NCBI GenBank assembly: GCA_016124585.1
Contig: WGNL01000019.1
Span: forward strand, 248,001 to 312,000
Length of the DNA: 64,000 nt
Direction of reading: 5' to 3'
Source of the DNA: Bacteroidota bacterium
GTDB lineage: Bacteria; Bacteroidota; Bacteroidia; Chitinophagales; Saprospiraceae
Positions 53,042-62,552 of this stretch are shown in pieces. Position 1 is the first letter of the stretch, and each line of letters begins with the position of its first letter. The translations under genes and the position numbers were made by a program. The notes beneath the pieces were generated by a model, which was not told where the DNA came from, did no database searches, and saw only the letters and a list, made by a program, of their open reading frames with translations.

Positions 53042-54025
53042 ATGAAGCATCTGTCCATCCTAGTCCTCGACGACCAATGCAGTGCTAGCACCATGTCCTG
53101 CATCATTGGTGCTTATGAGATTTTCACGAAGGCAAACAGCCTGTGGAAACAAGCGGGGAAAGGCCAAAAATTCAAGGTGGAACTGGTCAGTGCCGAGCGG
53201 AATGATGCAGTGGCAGAGGGCTTGTTTTCGGTTAAAACACACGCCAGCATCGCCGATATTCGGAAAAGTGATTTGGTCATTATTCCTTCCAATTTAATCC
53301 GCACCTATGAGTCAGCCACGAAGAATAACAGGGCGTTGATTAATTGGATTCGGGAGCAATATAAACTGGGTGCAGCCATTGCCAGCATGTGCTCTGGGGC
53401 GTTCATGTTGGCGGCCACTGGCTTATTGGATGGGCGGACTTGTTCCACACATTGGAGCATGGCAACACAGTTCCAGCAGTTATATCCCAAAATAAAAATG
53501 GAATCCGAGAAATTAATTACGGATGAAAATGGCATCTATACCAATGGTGGGGCATTTTCTTTTTTAAACCTCGTCATATACTTGGTGGAGAAATATTATG
53601 ACCGTGAAACGGCCATCCATTGCGCAAAGGTTTTTCAAATAGATATGGACCGGAATATGCAGTCGGAATTCAGTATATTCTCCGGTAATAAAAAACATAA
53701 TGATGAGGCGGTGCAGGAGGCGCAGGAATTAATTGAACAACATTATACGGATAAATTATCCATGGAAACCTTATCAGATAAACTGAACGTGGGCCGCCGC
53801 AATTTTGACCGCCGATTCATCAAAGCCACGGGCATGACACCGCTGGATTATTTACAGCGAGTACGCATTGAGTCTGCCAAAAAGTCCTTTGAAAACACCC
53901 GAAAGACTGTGAATGAGGTCATGTATGATGTCGGATATAGCGACACCAAAGCATTTCGCACGGTGTTTTATCGGGTCACGGGCATGTCACCTATTGAATA
54001 TAAGACGAAGTATAATAAGGAATAA
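53042..54025 (+). CDS. GlxA-family AraC-type transcriptional regulator
   Basis: 327 residues from the ATG at 53042. Residues 1-200 are a DJ-1/PfpI-like (class I amidotransferase-like) domain: LSILVLDDQCSASTMSC, VELVSAERNDAV, SDLVIIPSN, and ASMCSGAFMLAATGLLDGR with the nucleophile-elbow Cys, THW following. Residues about 225-327 are the two AraC helix-turn-helices (LIEQHYTDKLSMETLSDKLNVGRRNFDRRFIKATGMTPLDYLQRVRIESAKKSF .. VMYDVGYSDTKAFRTVFYRVTGMSPIEYKTKY). It may control the divergent AHSA1 gene; the inducer is unknown. Confidence 0.92.
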   Translation: MKHLSILVLDDQCSASTMSCIIGAYEIFTKANSLWKQAGKGQKFKVELVSAERNDAVAEGLFSVKTHASIADIRKSDLVIIPSNLIRTYESATKNNRALINWIREQYKLGAAIASMCSGAFMLAATGLLDGRTCSTHWSMATQFQQLYPKIKMESEKLITDENGIYTNGGAFSFLNLVIYLVEKYYDRETAIHCAKVFQIDMDRNMQSEFSIFSGNKKHNDEAVQEAQELIEQHYTDKLSMETLSDKLNVGRRNFDRRFIKATGMTPLDYLQRVRIESAKKSFENTRKTVNEVMYDVGYSDTKAFRTVFYRVTGMSPIEYKTKYNKE

Positions 54026-54096
54026 AAACCTCCTTACATAAGACACAGCAGGTTTTCAAATTTAGCTAGTCCCTTCAGTCGGCCTTATTTCTTTTA

Positions 54097-54187
54097 GCTG
54101 AAGGATAGTTCAAAACCCGTTAAAAACTAAACCCTATTTGAGCGCAGCGAGTTTGGTTTAGTTTAGGGTTTTGGACTATCCTCCAGC
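54097..54187. repeat. Nested inverted repeat (22-bp outer arms)
   Basis: The outer arms 54097-54118 and 54166-54187 pair at 20 of 22 positions (GCTGAAGGATAGTTC.. against ..GGACTATCCTCCAGC). Inside, ACTAAACC and GGTTTAGT form a second arm pair around a GC-richer loop (GAGCGCAGCGAG). It lies in a 266-bp spacer between convergent genes with no gene in it; it could be a structured RNA, a double terminator or a non-autonomous mobile repeat. Confidence 0.6.
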
Positions 54188-54291
54188 GTTAAAAAAGAAA
54201 TACAGCCTTGATTTTTGGTTCTTTTCCTTGATGAAAAGAACAAGAGTATGATTAACGAGTAATATATAGCGTGAAGCCATAAAAGGTTACC

Positions 54292-55884
54292 CTACTCCAC
54301 CGTCACAATCACCCGCTGATACCTCGTGAGTGCGGGCGAACCATGGTCGGTCGCTTCCAGAACGAAGTGAACGGTTTGGCCGGGCTTTGCATCGGCGGGT
54401 ACGATGAACGCCGCTTTGGTGGAATTGGGATCCACCAAATCCACTTCATTCGGATAGCTCCCCACCCGAAATTGCCACCATTTCACCGAAACCTTGTCGC
54501 CATCGGGGTCTTTTACGTTTCCAGACAAACTCACCTTTACCCCAACATGGACTTTGAGGTTCAAAGGCCCGTCAATACTGACTTTTGGCTCATGGTTGGC
54601 GTCTTTAAAATTCGGCGTCACCGACCATTTGAAACGGGTGGCGAGGTCGTTTTCGGCGGCTGGGAAAAAGTCAGGGAAAGTCTTTTCCTCGCTTTTTTGG
54701 GGAGAACCCAGCACGGCGGAGGTCAGCGCTTGAAGCGTAGTATCCGTGTTCGAAGCGTCACCGACACTGAATCGCATCACCTCACCTTGGGCATAGCCGC
54801 CCCAACCGCCATATTCAGCGGATTCATATGCCCGTAGGCCGTTTGCCAGCATCCCCATAAAAGTCGGCGTATCGCCCTCGCTAATCCACGAACCTGTCGC
54901 CTGCAAAGGCATCCAGACGATATAGCCCATCTTTTTTAGTTCGTCGAGCGAATATTGACCCGCTGGCCCGAAAAAGTCCATGATGTCACCTTTTACCATC
55001 TGCTTGCCATCGCCCCAGACCCGATAGAGCGCCCCCATCGGGCCTTGGGTGAGGATGTTTTTCCCCAACCAGTCAGCAGTGTAGTAAACACTGTCCACTG
55101 GGCTGGCGCCGATTTGCGCAGCAAAACCGTATTTCGGCCCGTCCTTGTACTGCCAGTTTGCCATCTCCGGCCAATTGGGTCGGATGTAATTTGCAAAGGT
55201 ATCGTCCTGGTCGCCTGATGGCAGCAAAATAATCTTTTTGGAAATCTTCGTCTTGAGACTGGCCCATTCCGGCTTACCTTCATATTCTTCTTCGATGGAT
55301 TTCAAGGCTCGTGCGATGGTACTGCCACCGCCCCAAGCTGTGATGTAGAGTGGTCCCGGTTTGTCATCTAGTACCAGCGATTTAATCAAATCAGAGCCTG
55401 GGGTATCTGTCGAAAAATCACCGTCAAACTCGACATTACCGTAGCGGATTTTTGACTTCAAATCGGAGGGGGTTGGGTAGTCGGGGTTGTGGATTTTCAA
55501 GTTTGGATAAACCTTTTCGTACGCCTCCACCGCATCGTGGATAAAGCGCTCGTCCGGTGCCCATCGCCACGATTCGCAGGGGCAGATGTCCAGGCCAAAG
55601 CGGGTGTATTCCCGCCCCGGCACAAGGCGTTTTGTGCCTTTGCCATCGCCCTTCCAATGGAACTGGCTGCTGGTGTAAATGAGCCCTTCGACCTGCACAT
55701 CGGTGCTGTAGAGCAGGAACCGCAGCAGGGAGTTGTTGTCGTCCAACTCGGGGTCGGCGGTGACGACGATACGGGGGCGGACTTTTTCTTGTGCAATGGC
55801 AGAATAGTTAAGAATACAGAGGATGGAGATAATTGTGATGATGTGCCAATATTTGCCAATTGTGAGTTTCGCTCCTTGTTTCAT
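54292..55884 (-). CDS. DUF1593 (nucleoside-hydrolase-like) secreted protein
   Basis: 530 residues with a signal peptide (IITIISILCILNYSAIAQ). The N-terminal part (about 35-330) is DUF1593: RPRIVVTADPELDDNNSLLRFLLYSTDVQVEGLIYTSS is a nucleoside-hydrolase-type metal-binding start (DPxxDDxxS), followed by PLYITAWGGGSTIARAL. The C-terminal part (about 410-530) is an immunoglobulin-like domain that closes on a strand (RYQRVIVTVE). Family members are often found in polysaccharide-degrading bacteria and annotated as cellulose-binding or nucleoside hydrolase-like; no activity has been firmly assigned to this type, to my knowledge. No T9SS tail. Confidence 0.87.
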   Translation of the reverse strand: MKQGAKLTIGKYWHIITIISILCILNYSAIAQEKVRPRIVVTADPELDDNNSLLRFLLYSTDVQVEGLIYTSSQFHWKGDGKGTKRLVPGREYTRFGLDICPCESWRWAPDERFIHDAVEAYEKVYPNLKIHNPDYPTPSDLKSKIRYGNVEFDGDFSTDTPGSDLIKSLVLDDKPGPLYITAWGGGSTIARALKSIEEEYEGKPEWASLKTKISKKIILLPSGDQDDTFANYIRPNWPEMANWQYKDGPKYGFAAQIGASPVDSVYYTADWLGKNILTQGPMGALYRVWGDGKQMVKGDIMDFFGPAGQYSLDELKKMGYIVWMPLQATGSWISEGDTPTFMGMLANGLRAYESAEYGGWGGYAQGEVMRFSVGDASNTDTTLQALTSAVLGSPQKSEEKTFPDFFPAAENDLATRFKWSVTPNFKDANHEPKVSIDGPLNLKVHVGVKVSLSGNVKDPDGDKVSVKWWQFRVGSYPNEVDLVDPNSTKAAFIVPADAKPGQTVHFVLEATDHGSPALTRYQRVIVTVE

Positions 55885-55923
55885 GTTGCTGCTAATTTTG
55901 GAATTCCCCCAATTATTATAAAC

Positions 55924-56670
55924 CTAATAATCCGCTGTTTCTTCTATTATCTCATCAATCAATTCTTTAAGCTCATTGATACGAGACTGTTTTCGCTGTA
56001 AAAAATATGCCCTATTGACCATTACGTTTTCAAATTCTAAGTCATTAAATATGAACGAATAATCCTTGCCAAGGACACTTCGCTCTTGTGCGGGACGTTT
56101 TCCTTCCGCGATATCCCAGTTCTTATAAGGCACCCTGTTGATAAGATAAGGATGGATTCGGAATTTCGTCCAATCAAGTATCATCTCGTCGTCCAGGTTC
56201 AAATAATCCAATTTTGATAACCACTCAGATAAATGGCTTTTTAATTGATCGTCGTGTATCAGATATAGCCTCCCAGAGCTGTTCAATTCCTGCAAAACGG
56301 GCTGAGGCGATTTGAATGGAGGCACCTCAAACGATTTAAGGATTAAAGTATCGATATTTTGCGGGGTAATTGATTGGTTATTTTGACCGCAGAGCTTTAC
56401 AAGTTGATTAGTGATATCAATTGTTTTCTGAATTTTGGGGGCATGTTTCGTCCATACTTCCTGATGTCTCAAAAATTCTTCGTGCAGGTTATGCAATATC
56501 ACTCGCTCTTCTTTTCTGTTGAGGCGCCCTTGGTTCCAGGCATTTATCTGTAAGGCGATAAGAATGCCTAAGACAACGAGTATGATTTCGCCAAAAGCAT
56601 AAACCAGGTACTTTCTCAAACTACCTGAATCAAGCAGGCGGCGGCGGATGTTGCGAAAAAAATTTATCAT
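55924..56670 (-). CDS. DUF6090 family membrane protein
   Basis: 248 residues. The N-terminus IRRRLLDSGSLRKYLVYAFGEIILVVLGILIALQINAWNQ is the hallmark of DUF6090: a basic amphipathic stretch, one membrane helix, then QINAWN. The rest is a soluble helical domain (EERVILHNLHEEFLRHQEVW.. to INELKELIDEIIEE). This family is very abundant and multicopy in Bacteroidota; the function is unknown. Same strand as the DUF1593 gene, 39 bp upstream of it, so possibly co-transcribed. Confidence 0.88.
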   Translation of the reverse strand: MINFFRNIRRRLLDSGSLRKYLVYAFGEIILVVLGILIALQINAWNQGRLNRKEERVILHNLHEEFLRHQEVWTKHAPKIQKTIDITNQLVKLCGQNNQSITPQNIDTLILKSFEVPPFKSPQPVLQELNSSGRLYLIHDDQLKSHLSEWLSKLDYLNLDDEMILDWTKFRIHPYLINRVPYKNWDIAEGKRPAQERSVLGKDYSFIFNDLEFENVMVNRAYFLQRKQSRINELKELIDEIIEETADY

Positions 56671-56742
56671 TTGCTTCTATTCATTTTGGTTAACGGTAAT
56701 TTTTTAGGGACGTGGTGGAACATGGTGTTCGTACTTGCGAGT

Positions 56743-59700
56743 CTAATTTTGTACCACCCACCTCATCACCTTGGTTCTTCCGTCAGCATCTTGAACCATC
56801 ACCCAATACACACCAGCAGCTAAGCCTAGCGGCAATGTAAAACTGTTTATCCCTGCTCGGAATAGCGTTTTTTCATTCAACAAATTGCGGCCAAGAACAT
56901 CGGCCACCGTGACCGTCATGGCTTGCCCTTGAGGCAAATCCAAAAGCAGAGCGGCATGGCTGTAAGATGGGTTCGGCGCAATGAGCGCTTTAATATTTAA
57001 TTGCGGATTGAAAGTAGCCGATACATCAAACCCCACCGTGAAAGCATAGACCCATTCACATCCAACTCCATCCGTGATGGTCAAGGTATAATCGCCGGGA
57101 AGGAGGTTCACCAAGTTTAGTTCTGTGTCACCATTGCTCCATAAGAAAGTGAAAGGTGGTGCCCCACCCAAAAAATCAATTGAGATGGCGCCATCGGCAG
57201 TGGTAGCAGTGCTTGCTGGAGTCACATCAGCAGCAGTTAGCAGCACTGGCGCTGCTTCCTGAACTAGGACAGGTTGGAATTGGGTGCAGCCATTTGCATC
57301 CGACACCAGCAGGGTGTAAGCACCTGCAATGGCGACCAGTACCGAATCCATTTCCCCTGTGTTCCATTGATAACTGAAGGGCGAAGTGCCACCTATGACC
57401 ATGGCCGTTATCTCACCCGTTGCGTTCGGGCAAAGTACAGCAGGGGCTTCAAAAACCAGTTCCAAAGCGCTCGGTGAAGTCACTGGAAAACCCGCCGTTT
57501 CGGTGCAGCCATTGGCGTCCATGATAGTTACGGTATAACTTCCTACCACTAAATTGGCGATTGTAGAATCTGTCATGCCATTGCTCCAAGTATAAGTATA
57601 GCTGGGTGTACCGCCATTGGCAATTGCAGTAGCAACACCATCACCTACGCCGAAGCAGGAAGCATTTTGCAATAAGGTTTCCACCGTTAAAATAGGCGGC
57701 GAGGTAATGGTCGTCATAGCAGTGGCAGAACAACCATGGGCATCACTGACCGTCACGGCATAGTCGCCCGCAACAAGGCTGTCTGCTTCTGGTGAGGTAC
57801 TACCATTGGCCCATAAATAAATATAGTCTGGCGTGCCACCACTAATAGCTACACTGGCACCACCATCCGAACCACCAAAACAAGCGGTATTTGCTTGCGC
57901 AATTTGGAGGGAAAGTGAATCGGGTTCCGTCAGCGTAAATTGTAGGCTGCCAACACAGCCCGAAGCATCACTGACGGTGACGGCATAATCACCAGCAATG
58001 AGGTTTATTCGAAGGCTATCCATTTGGCCATCTTCCCAAAGCCAAATAAATGGCGCTGTACCGCCTTGCGGTGAAACGGTTGCCGAACCATCTGCATTGC
58101 CGAAACATGAGACCGGATTGGTGCTGAGATTCAAGCCAAGTTGGCCGGAAACTTCCACATCCGTTGAGCCAGTGAAACTGCACCCGAATGTATCGGTGAC
58201 GGTTACGAAATAGGTATCGGCGGTTAGGTCGTTCACGACAGCAGTGGTCGCCCCATTGCTCCATTCAAATTCAAATGGGGCCGTGCCGCTGTTAACAGAG
58301 ACTGATACAGCGCCACCTGTGCTGGCATTGCAGGAGATAAGCGTCGCAGTCAGGGTGGCATTCAGTTGGCCGGAAATTCCCACTTCTGCCAACCCCATGA
58401 AACTGCAACCGAATGCATCAGTGGCCGTGATGGAATAAGTTCCGGGGAGTAGGTCGTTCACAGTGGCAGTGGTTGCCCCGTTGCTCCATTCAATTTCAAA
58501 TGGAGCGGTGCCACCGTTCAAGGCAACGCTCAGCGAACCACCGGTGTTGTCGCCGCAGGAAGCAGGCGTAGAGGCGAAAGAAGGAAGAAGCTCCCCTACC
58601 AAGTCTACCGTTTCGCAAAGCGTCAGGGTGCAGCCAATGTCATCGGTCACGGTGACACAGTAATCGCCGGGGGGCAATAATATCAGGTCTTCGGTAGGTG
58701 CTCCATTGTCCCACTCATAATCGAACGGGAAAGTGCCATTGGACACGGTCAGGTTCAAACTGCCGCCAAACGGGTCGTTGCAAAGCGCTGGCGTGCCGAC
58801 GATGTTTCCTATCAATTGACCTACTAGACCAATGTCCGAAGAGGCAGTGAACGTGCAGCCAAGACCATCCGTAACCGTGACCGAGTAACTGCCGGGCAAG
58901 ACGTTGGTAAAAGCCGCAACTGTTTGCCCACTACTCCAAGCGTAGCTAAAAGGTAAAGTGCCTCCCACAATGTTCACACCGATAGAACCTCCAAGTGTGC
59001 TGACGCAATTGTAAGGCAAGGCCGTGATTGCCCCCGTCAAAGTAGGCGGGCTTGGAATCATAACTGAAACCACACCTTCCCTGTCCAGTGCATCCGTGAT
59101 GGTGAACGAATAGTTGCCGGGACTGAGGCCATCGAGGTTGGTACCCGTTTCATTGCCATTGTTCCAAGCGTAAGTGAACGGCCCACAACTGCTGCTGATA
59201 TGAAACTGCACGCCACCACTCGACAGATTGGTGCATGTTGGCTTCGCAATGTCCATCGAATCCACCACCACTTCGTCCACGCCTGCACATTGGCATTGCG
59301 GCTCCATTTCCGCATTGTTGAAAGCATTGTAGGTATTGTTCACATCAGAATTGGCGGGATGGCTGGCAGTGCGGCCATCACATTCGAGGAGTTTATTGTC
59401 GTAATAGTTCGTGAGGCGGTAATAGACACCGTTGTTGCAGTTGCCTTGGTCATTGTAAACCACCACATCGCCGCCTACTTCAATGGTGCCAGAAAGATTG
59501 TAGTTGTCCACCCGTGCCCGCATTCCCACCAATGCGCTGCCAGACATGGTCGCATTGACCACAAAAGCGTTGCCCTGCACCTTGGCATTCTGACTATAAT
59601 TGCCACCATCCACCACCGCATTTCCAAGTATCCGGACATTGCCGCTCATGGTCGCATTCCGCACGATGGAAGTGCCTTCGATGCGCACCGTACCGGAGAT

Positions 59701-61182
59701 ATTGGCATTGCCGAGCACCATTGCCGTAGGCCCAACATACACAGAACTGGCCACCGTTGCGCTATTTTTTACCCAACCGCCGCCGTTGCTGTGCAGGTGG
59801 CCATTCGTTCGGAAAGGGGTGCGGAAATTGGCCGCAGGCTGATAACCCTCCGGCACCGCACCGCTGATATTTACTTCGTAAGGAAAACGGAAATGCTTGG
59901 GGTAGCCGTGCCAGGTATCGTTGGAGGTATTGGTGGTGATGCCGTCGTTGGGAGCACCCATCACCACGAGGAACATTTTGGTTTCGTTGCCCTGCAAATG
60001 GAAGGCTATTTCGTCGGTGTTGGCACTGTAGGTCGGGCTGTAGCGGCTGACCGTGCCATTTGCATTGGCCACCACGAAGCCGTAGCGCCAACCCGTGTGG
60101 GTATTGGCCTCGGTATGCCCTTTGAATTTCACAATGACCGAACAGCTGTCGGCATTGGGGTAAAGCGGGATGATATTGTAGGCAAACTCCTCCGGTGCCT
60201 GCTCGATGGGAATCTCGTAGCGGCCGGGGTCACCACCGGGTACTTGACGCAGGATGCTGTAGCAATTTTGCACCGTGGGCAACCAGTTGTTCAGGTCGGC
60301 ATTGCGGTATTGCCGGAAGAAGCTGCCGACATTATTGTAGCTGAAATCATAGGTGGCCATGCGGCGGGCATAGTGAAAAAGGCTGTCGTTGAATTGCGCC
60401 TGCGAGTAGCCAGCCAGCCGCTTGTAGGCTTGCAAGGGGTATTCATTGGAGTAGGATTCCCGCCAGAGTCGGTTCACCATGTCGATGCCTTCCATCTCCA
60501 TGATGGCAAAGAGCATTGCATAGTTCTCGTAAGTGTTCTTCCAATCGCCCCAGGTTTCGAGGTGGTAAACATCCATGCCCCACGCCGTCACCGCCTGCGG
60601 GTAGAGGAGGTTTCGCATGAAATTGGCGTGGCATTCCCAGAAGATGCCAGCATTCTGCCAAGAATATCCGAGCCCGTTGGTTGCCCGATAGTCAATATTG
60701 TTCTGCGCCTGCATGCTGTGTGCAAACTCGTGCGCCGCCACGCCTCCGTCGTGCATGGCGTTCGGGTGTACCCAAAATGCACCGATAACACCGTCCGCAT
60801 CACCGCCATTGGCCCAGCCCTGCGCACCGTTCGGCCCCCACGTGCCGTAGATGACGATGGGTATTTTGTACTGCGCCAGATTGGTACCCGGCGAATCATC
60901 CAGAAACTCCAATTCCTTGAACTCACTGTAGATGTACTCCATCGTGTCGAGGATTTTGGCGGGGTCAAAGGCTAGGTTGGGGTCGGGGTAGTTGGCGGGG
61001 TTGGTACCAACGGTGTTTCCCCAAATGAGAATAAAATTGGTGGACTGGGCGGTCTTGCTCCAAGTGAACTGCGCCCCGTTCACATCGTTGGGGTTTTGTA
61101 GATAGAGCGGGATATGCACCATTTTTTGAGCGGAGAGTTGGGTGGCCAAGGCAAGCAATAGCAAGTATAAAATTCGCACCAT
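56743..61182 (-). CDS. Giant secreted HExxH metallopeptidase-like protein with beta-helix, SprB repeats and T9SS tail
   Basis: 1479 residues from the ATG at 61182; the frame continues upstream only to a TTG inside the -7 element. Signal peptide MVRILYLLLLALATQLSAQ. Residues about 20-460 resemble DUF6055-type zinc peptidases, with H151-E-F-A-H155 and a downstream Glu in FWECHANF as zinc-ligand candidates. Residues about 470-580 are a hexapeptide-like left-handed beta-helix (TAMVLGNANISGTVRIEG.., NATMSGNVRILGNAVV). About ten SprB repeats occupy 630-1370, with pairs of near-identical units (APFEIEWSNGATTATVNDL / APFEFEWSNGATTAVVNDL). The last 80 residues (IKALIAPNPSYSHAALLLDL .. GRTKVMRWVVQN) are the T9SS sorting domain. 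Probably a cell-surface or released protease; the target is unknown. Confidence 0.88.
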   Translation of the reverse strand: MVRILYLLLLALATQLSAQKMVHIPLYLQNPNDVNGAQFTWSKTAQSTNFILIWGNTVGTNPANYPDPNLAFDPAKILDTMEYIYSEFKELEFLDDSPGTNLAQYKIPIVIYGTWGPNGAQGWANGGDADGVIGAFWVHPNAMHDGGVAAHEFAHSMQAQNNIDYRATNGLGYSWQNAGIFWECHANFMRNLLYPQAVTAWGMDVYHLETWGDWKNTYENYAMLFAIMEMEGIDMVNRLWRESYSNEYPLQAYKRLAGYSQAQFNDSLFHYARRMATYDFSYNNVGSFFRQYRNADLNNWLPTVQNCYSILRQVPGGDPGRYEIPIEQAPEEFAYNIIPLYPNADSCSVIVKFKGHTEANTHTGWRYGFVVANANGTVSRYSPTYSANTDEIAFHLQGNETKMFLVVMGAPNDGITTNTSNDTWHGYPKHFRFPYEVNISGAVPEGYQPAANFRTPFRTNGHLHSNGGGWVKNSATVASSVYVGPTAMVLGNANISGTVRIEGTSIVRNATMSGNVRILGNAVVDGGNYSQNAKVQGNAFVVNATMSGSALVGMRARVDNYNLSGTIEVGGDVVVYNDQGNCNNGVYYRLTNYYDNKLLECDGRTASHPANSDVNNTYNAFNNAEMEPQCQCAGVDEVVVDSMDIAKPTCTNLSSGGVQFHISSSCGPFTYAWNNGNETGTNLDGLSPGNYSFTITDALDREGVVSVMIPSPPTLTGAITALPYNCVSTLGGSIGVNIVGGTLPFSYAWSSGQTVAAFTNVLPGSYSVTVTDGLGCTFTASSDIGLVGQLIGNIVGTPALCNDPFGGSLNLTVSNGTFPFDYEWDNGAPTEDLILLPPGDYCVTVTDDIGCTLTLCETVDLVGELLPSFASTPASCGDNTGGSLSVALNGGTAPFEIEWSNGATTATVNDLLPGTYSITATDAFGCSFMGLAEVGISGQLNATLTATLISCNASTGGAVSVSVNSGTAPFEFEWSNGATTAVVNDLTADTYFVTVTDTFGCSFTGSTDVEVSGQLGLNLSTNPVSCFGNADGSATVSPQGGTAPFIWLWEDGQMDSLRINLIAGDYAVTVSDASGCVGSLQFTLTEPDSLSLQIAQANTACFGGSDGGASVAISGGTPDYIYLWANGSTSPEADSLVAGDYAVTVSDAHGCSATAMTTITSPPILTVETLLQNASCFGVGDGVATAIANGGTPSYTYTWSNGMTDSTIANLVVGSYTVTIMDANGCTETAGFPVTSPSALELVFEAPAVLCPNATGEITAMVIGGTSPFSYQWNTGEMDSVLVAIAGAYTLLVSDANGCTQFQPVLVQEAAPVLLTAADVTPASTATTADGAISIDFLGGAPPFTFLWSNGDTELNLVNLLPGDYTLTITDGVGCEWVYAFTVGFDVSATFNPQLNIKALIAPNPSYSHAALLLDLPQGQAMTVTVADVLGRNLLNEKTLFRAGINSFTLPLGLAAGVYWVMVQDADGRTKVMRWVVQN

Positions 61183-61206
61183 AATGGCAATGATAGTTTT
61201 GGATGG

Positions 61207-61214
61207 CAAATCTA
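61207..61214 (-). promoter_or_regulatory. -7 element of the metallopeptidase-like gene
   Basis: Minus-strand TAGATTTG, 24 bp upstream of the ATG at 61182, which fixes the start. Confidence 0.5.
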
Positions 61215-61301
61215 TGGTTTATGCCTTGAAAAGTGGATGTGTTGACAGATAGTTATCCGCTGCCATACAAAGCAGCAGGCCAGTTGGGTGCTTAAGACAA
61301 C

Positions 61302-61337
61302 AACGCCCGATGAAGTCCGCAGACCGCACCGGGCGTT
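61302..61337 (-). terminator. Probable terminator of the helical protein gene
   Basis: AACGCCCG (61302-61309) and CGGGCGTT (61330-61337) form an 8-bp GC-rich stem over a 20-nt loop, 20 bp after the stop at 61358. On the minus strand it is followed by GTTGTCTT. Confidence 0.6.
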
Positions 61338-61357
61338 TATATTCCTTATATCTTTAT

Positions 61358-62272
61358 TTATGCCGCCTTTAGCAGCTTCACTTCCACTTTGTTCACACGG
61401 CCACGCACCACCTTATAGCCCTTGAGCAGGTAAGGCATATAGCCCGGCACCTCGCAGCGTAGGTCATACAAACCATAGGGAAGCGGCTTGAACTGCGCCT
61501 CTCCCAAAGCATTCGTTTGGGTGCTATAAGTCTTGCCGTTCACGGCAAAGAAAGGCACATCGGTCATTGGCAGCATTGCCTCGCCCTCCTCCGTGCTCAC
61601 GGTGACCAGTAGTTGCGTCGTCGTGCTGATAGGGTTCTTGATATGGCGGGCTGCCTTCCAAAGCTCCACGGCAGTGAAGTCCGAGTCCAGCAGGGTGCTC
61701 ACCATTGGGTCGAGTTGGCCACGCAGTATCTCCATCGCCTCGTCCTGCAATTGGTCAATATCCCGCTTGCTGGTATTGATTTCGCCTTGGAGCTTGCCCA
61801 CATCCGTAGATTTCGACTTATAGAGGGTGAGCAGTTCATCCAGTTTGTCCAGCTTGGCCTGTGTCAAGTTGTAGGGCAGCGCCTCCGTCTTCAGTTCCGT
61901 GGCCTTGTCGAATATATTCTTGCAGGTGGCTTGCAGCACGATAGGCCCCTTGCCTTTCAAGCCAGAAACATTGACCTTCATCTGGCCGAGCAGCAGAAGG
62001 TCTTTCAGTTTATTGGCGAGGGCCTTCATCGGGATGGCCACCGCCACGGTCGCTTTGGCCAAATCCGTCTTAATTTTCAATACATTTTTCGTGTCATCAT
62101 TTGTTTTACGAACCGCCATAGTTTGCAGGTTCTCCATTTCAGTGAGCAGGTCGGTTACTTCGGTAAAGGTCGCAGTAAAAGCAGGGATAACGGTGTACTT
62201 GGCCAGGTTGGCGTTCACGACGGCCTTCAATGTCTGAAGCATCTGGATGATAGCGAGATGGATTGCGTTCAT
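61358..62272 (-). CDS. Helical protein with carboxypeptidase-regulatory-like C-terminal domain
   Basis: 304 residues from the ATG at 62272 (an upstream in-frame extension to 62473 is Pro-rich and low in coding character). Residues 1-210 are almost entirely alpha-helical with heptad-like patterns (AIIQMLQTLKAVVNANL, KIKTDLAKATVAVAIPMKALANKLKDLL, LDELLTLYKSKSTDVGKLQGEI). Residues about 230-304 form a beta sandwich like the CarboxypepD_reg fold (FAVNGKTYSTQTNALGEAQFKPLPYGLYDLRCEVPGY). No signal peptide. The helical part resembles structural or pore-forming scaffolds only in a general way; the function is unknown. Confidence 0.68.
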   Translation of the reverse strand: MNAIHLAIIQMLQTLKAVVNANLAKYTVIPAFTATFTEVTDLLTEMENLQTMAVRKTNDDTKNVLKIKTDLAKATVAVAIPMKALANKLKDLLLLGQMKVNVSGLKGKGPIVLQATCKNIFDKATELKTEALPYNLTQAKLDKLDELLTLYKSKSTDVGKLQGEINTSKRDIDQLQDEAMEILRGQLDPMVSTLLDSDFTAVELWKAARHIKNPISTTTQLLVTVSTEEGEAMLPMTDVPFFAVNGKTYSTQTNALGEAQFKPLPYGLYDLRCEVPGYMPYLLKGYKVVRGRVNKVEVKLLKAA

Positions 62273-62469
62273 AAAAAATGAATTTAAAGAGTTAATGAAT
62301 ATAATATTTCTTGCAACTAAAGGCGTGCCAAGTTTTGTCAAGATGCAATAAATATTTGGCGAAATGGAAAAAATGCGAAAGGTAGGTGGGCGAGGGTAAG
62401 GGATGGCCTGATTATGTTGGAGGGGGCTGGGTTGCTTTTTGGTTGGTGATTGGGTCGGTGAACCGGCCC

Positions 62470-62527
62470 GCATACCTGACGTAGCCAGCTTTTGCTGGCT
62501 ATGGGCAGGTATGCATTGTTGGCTGCC
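62470..62527 (-). repeat. attC-like imperfect hairpin, site A
   Basis: GCATACCTG (62470-62478) pairs with the end of GGCAGGTATGC (62504-62514), and the inner GTAGCCAGC pairs with GCTGGCTAT around TTTT, leaving unpaired bases as in attC sites. ATTGTT and GTTGGCTGCC (62518-62527) follow. A 17-bp block here (62504-62520) recurs with one change at 63575-63591. The site lies just after the 3' end of the AT-rich gene pair. Confidence 0.55.
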
Positions 62528-62552
62528 GTGTTTTTTTCATTCTTCTATTTTT

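Noticed and set aside
56743-58700. CRISPR-like regular repeats
   Set aside because: The periodic similarity encodes SprB domains in a single reading frame; unit length is about 250 bp with diverged copies.
59200-60975. 591-codon + strand frame
   Set aside because: Antisense to the metallopeptidase-like gene, whose signal peptide, HEFAH motif and repeats are clear. The frame is His/Val/Ile-rich with no domain.
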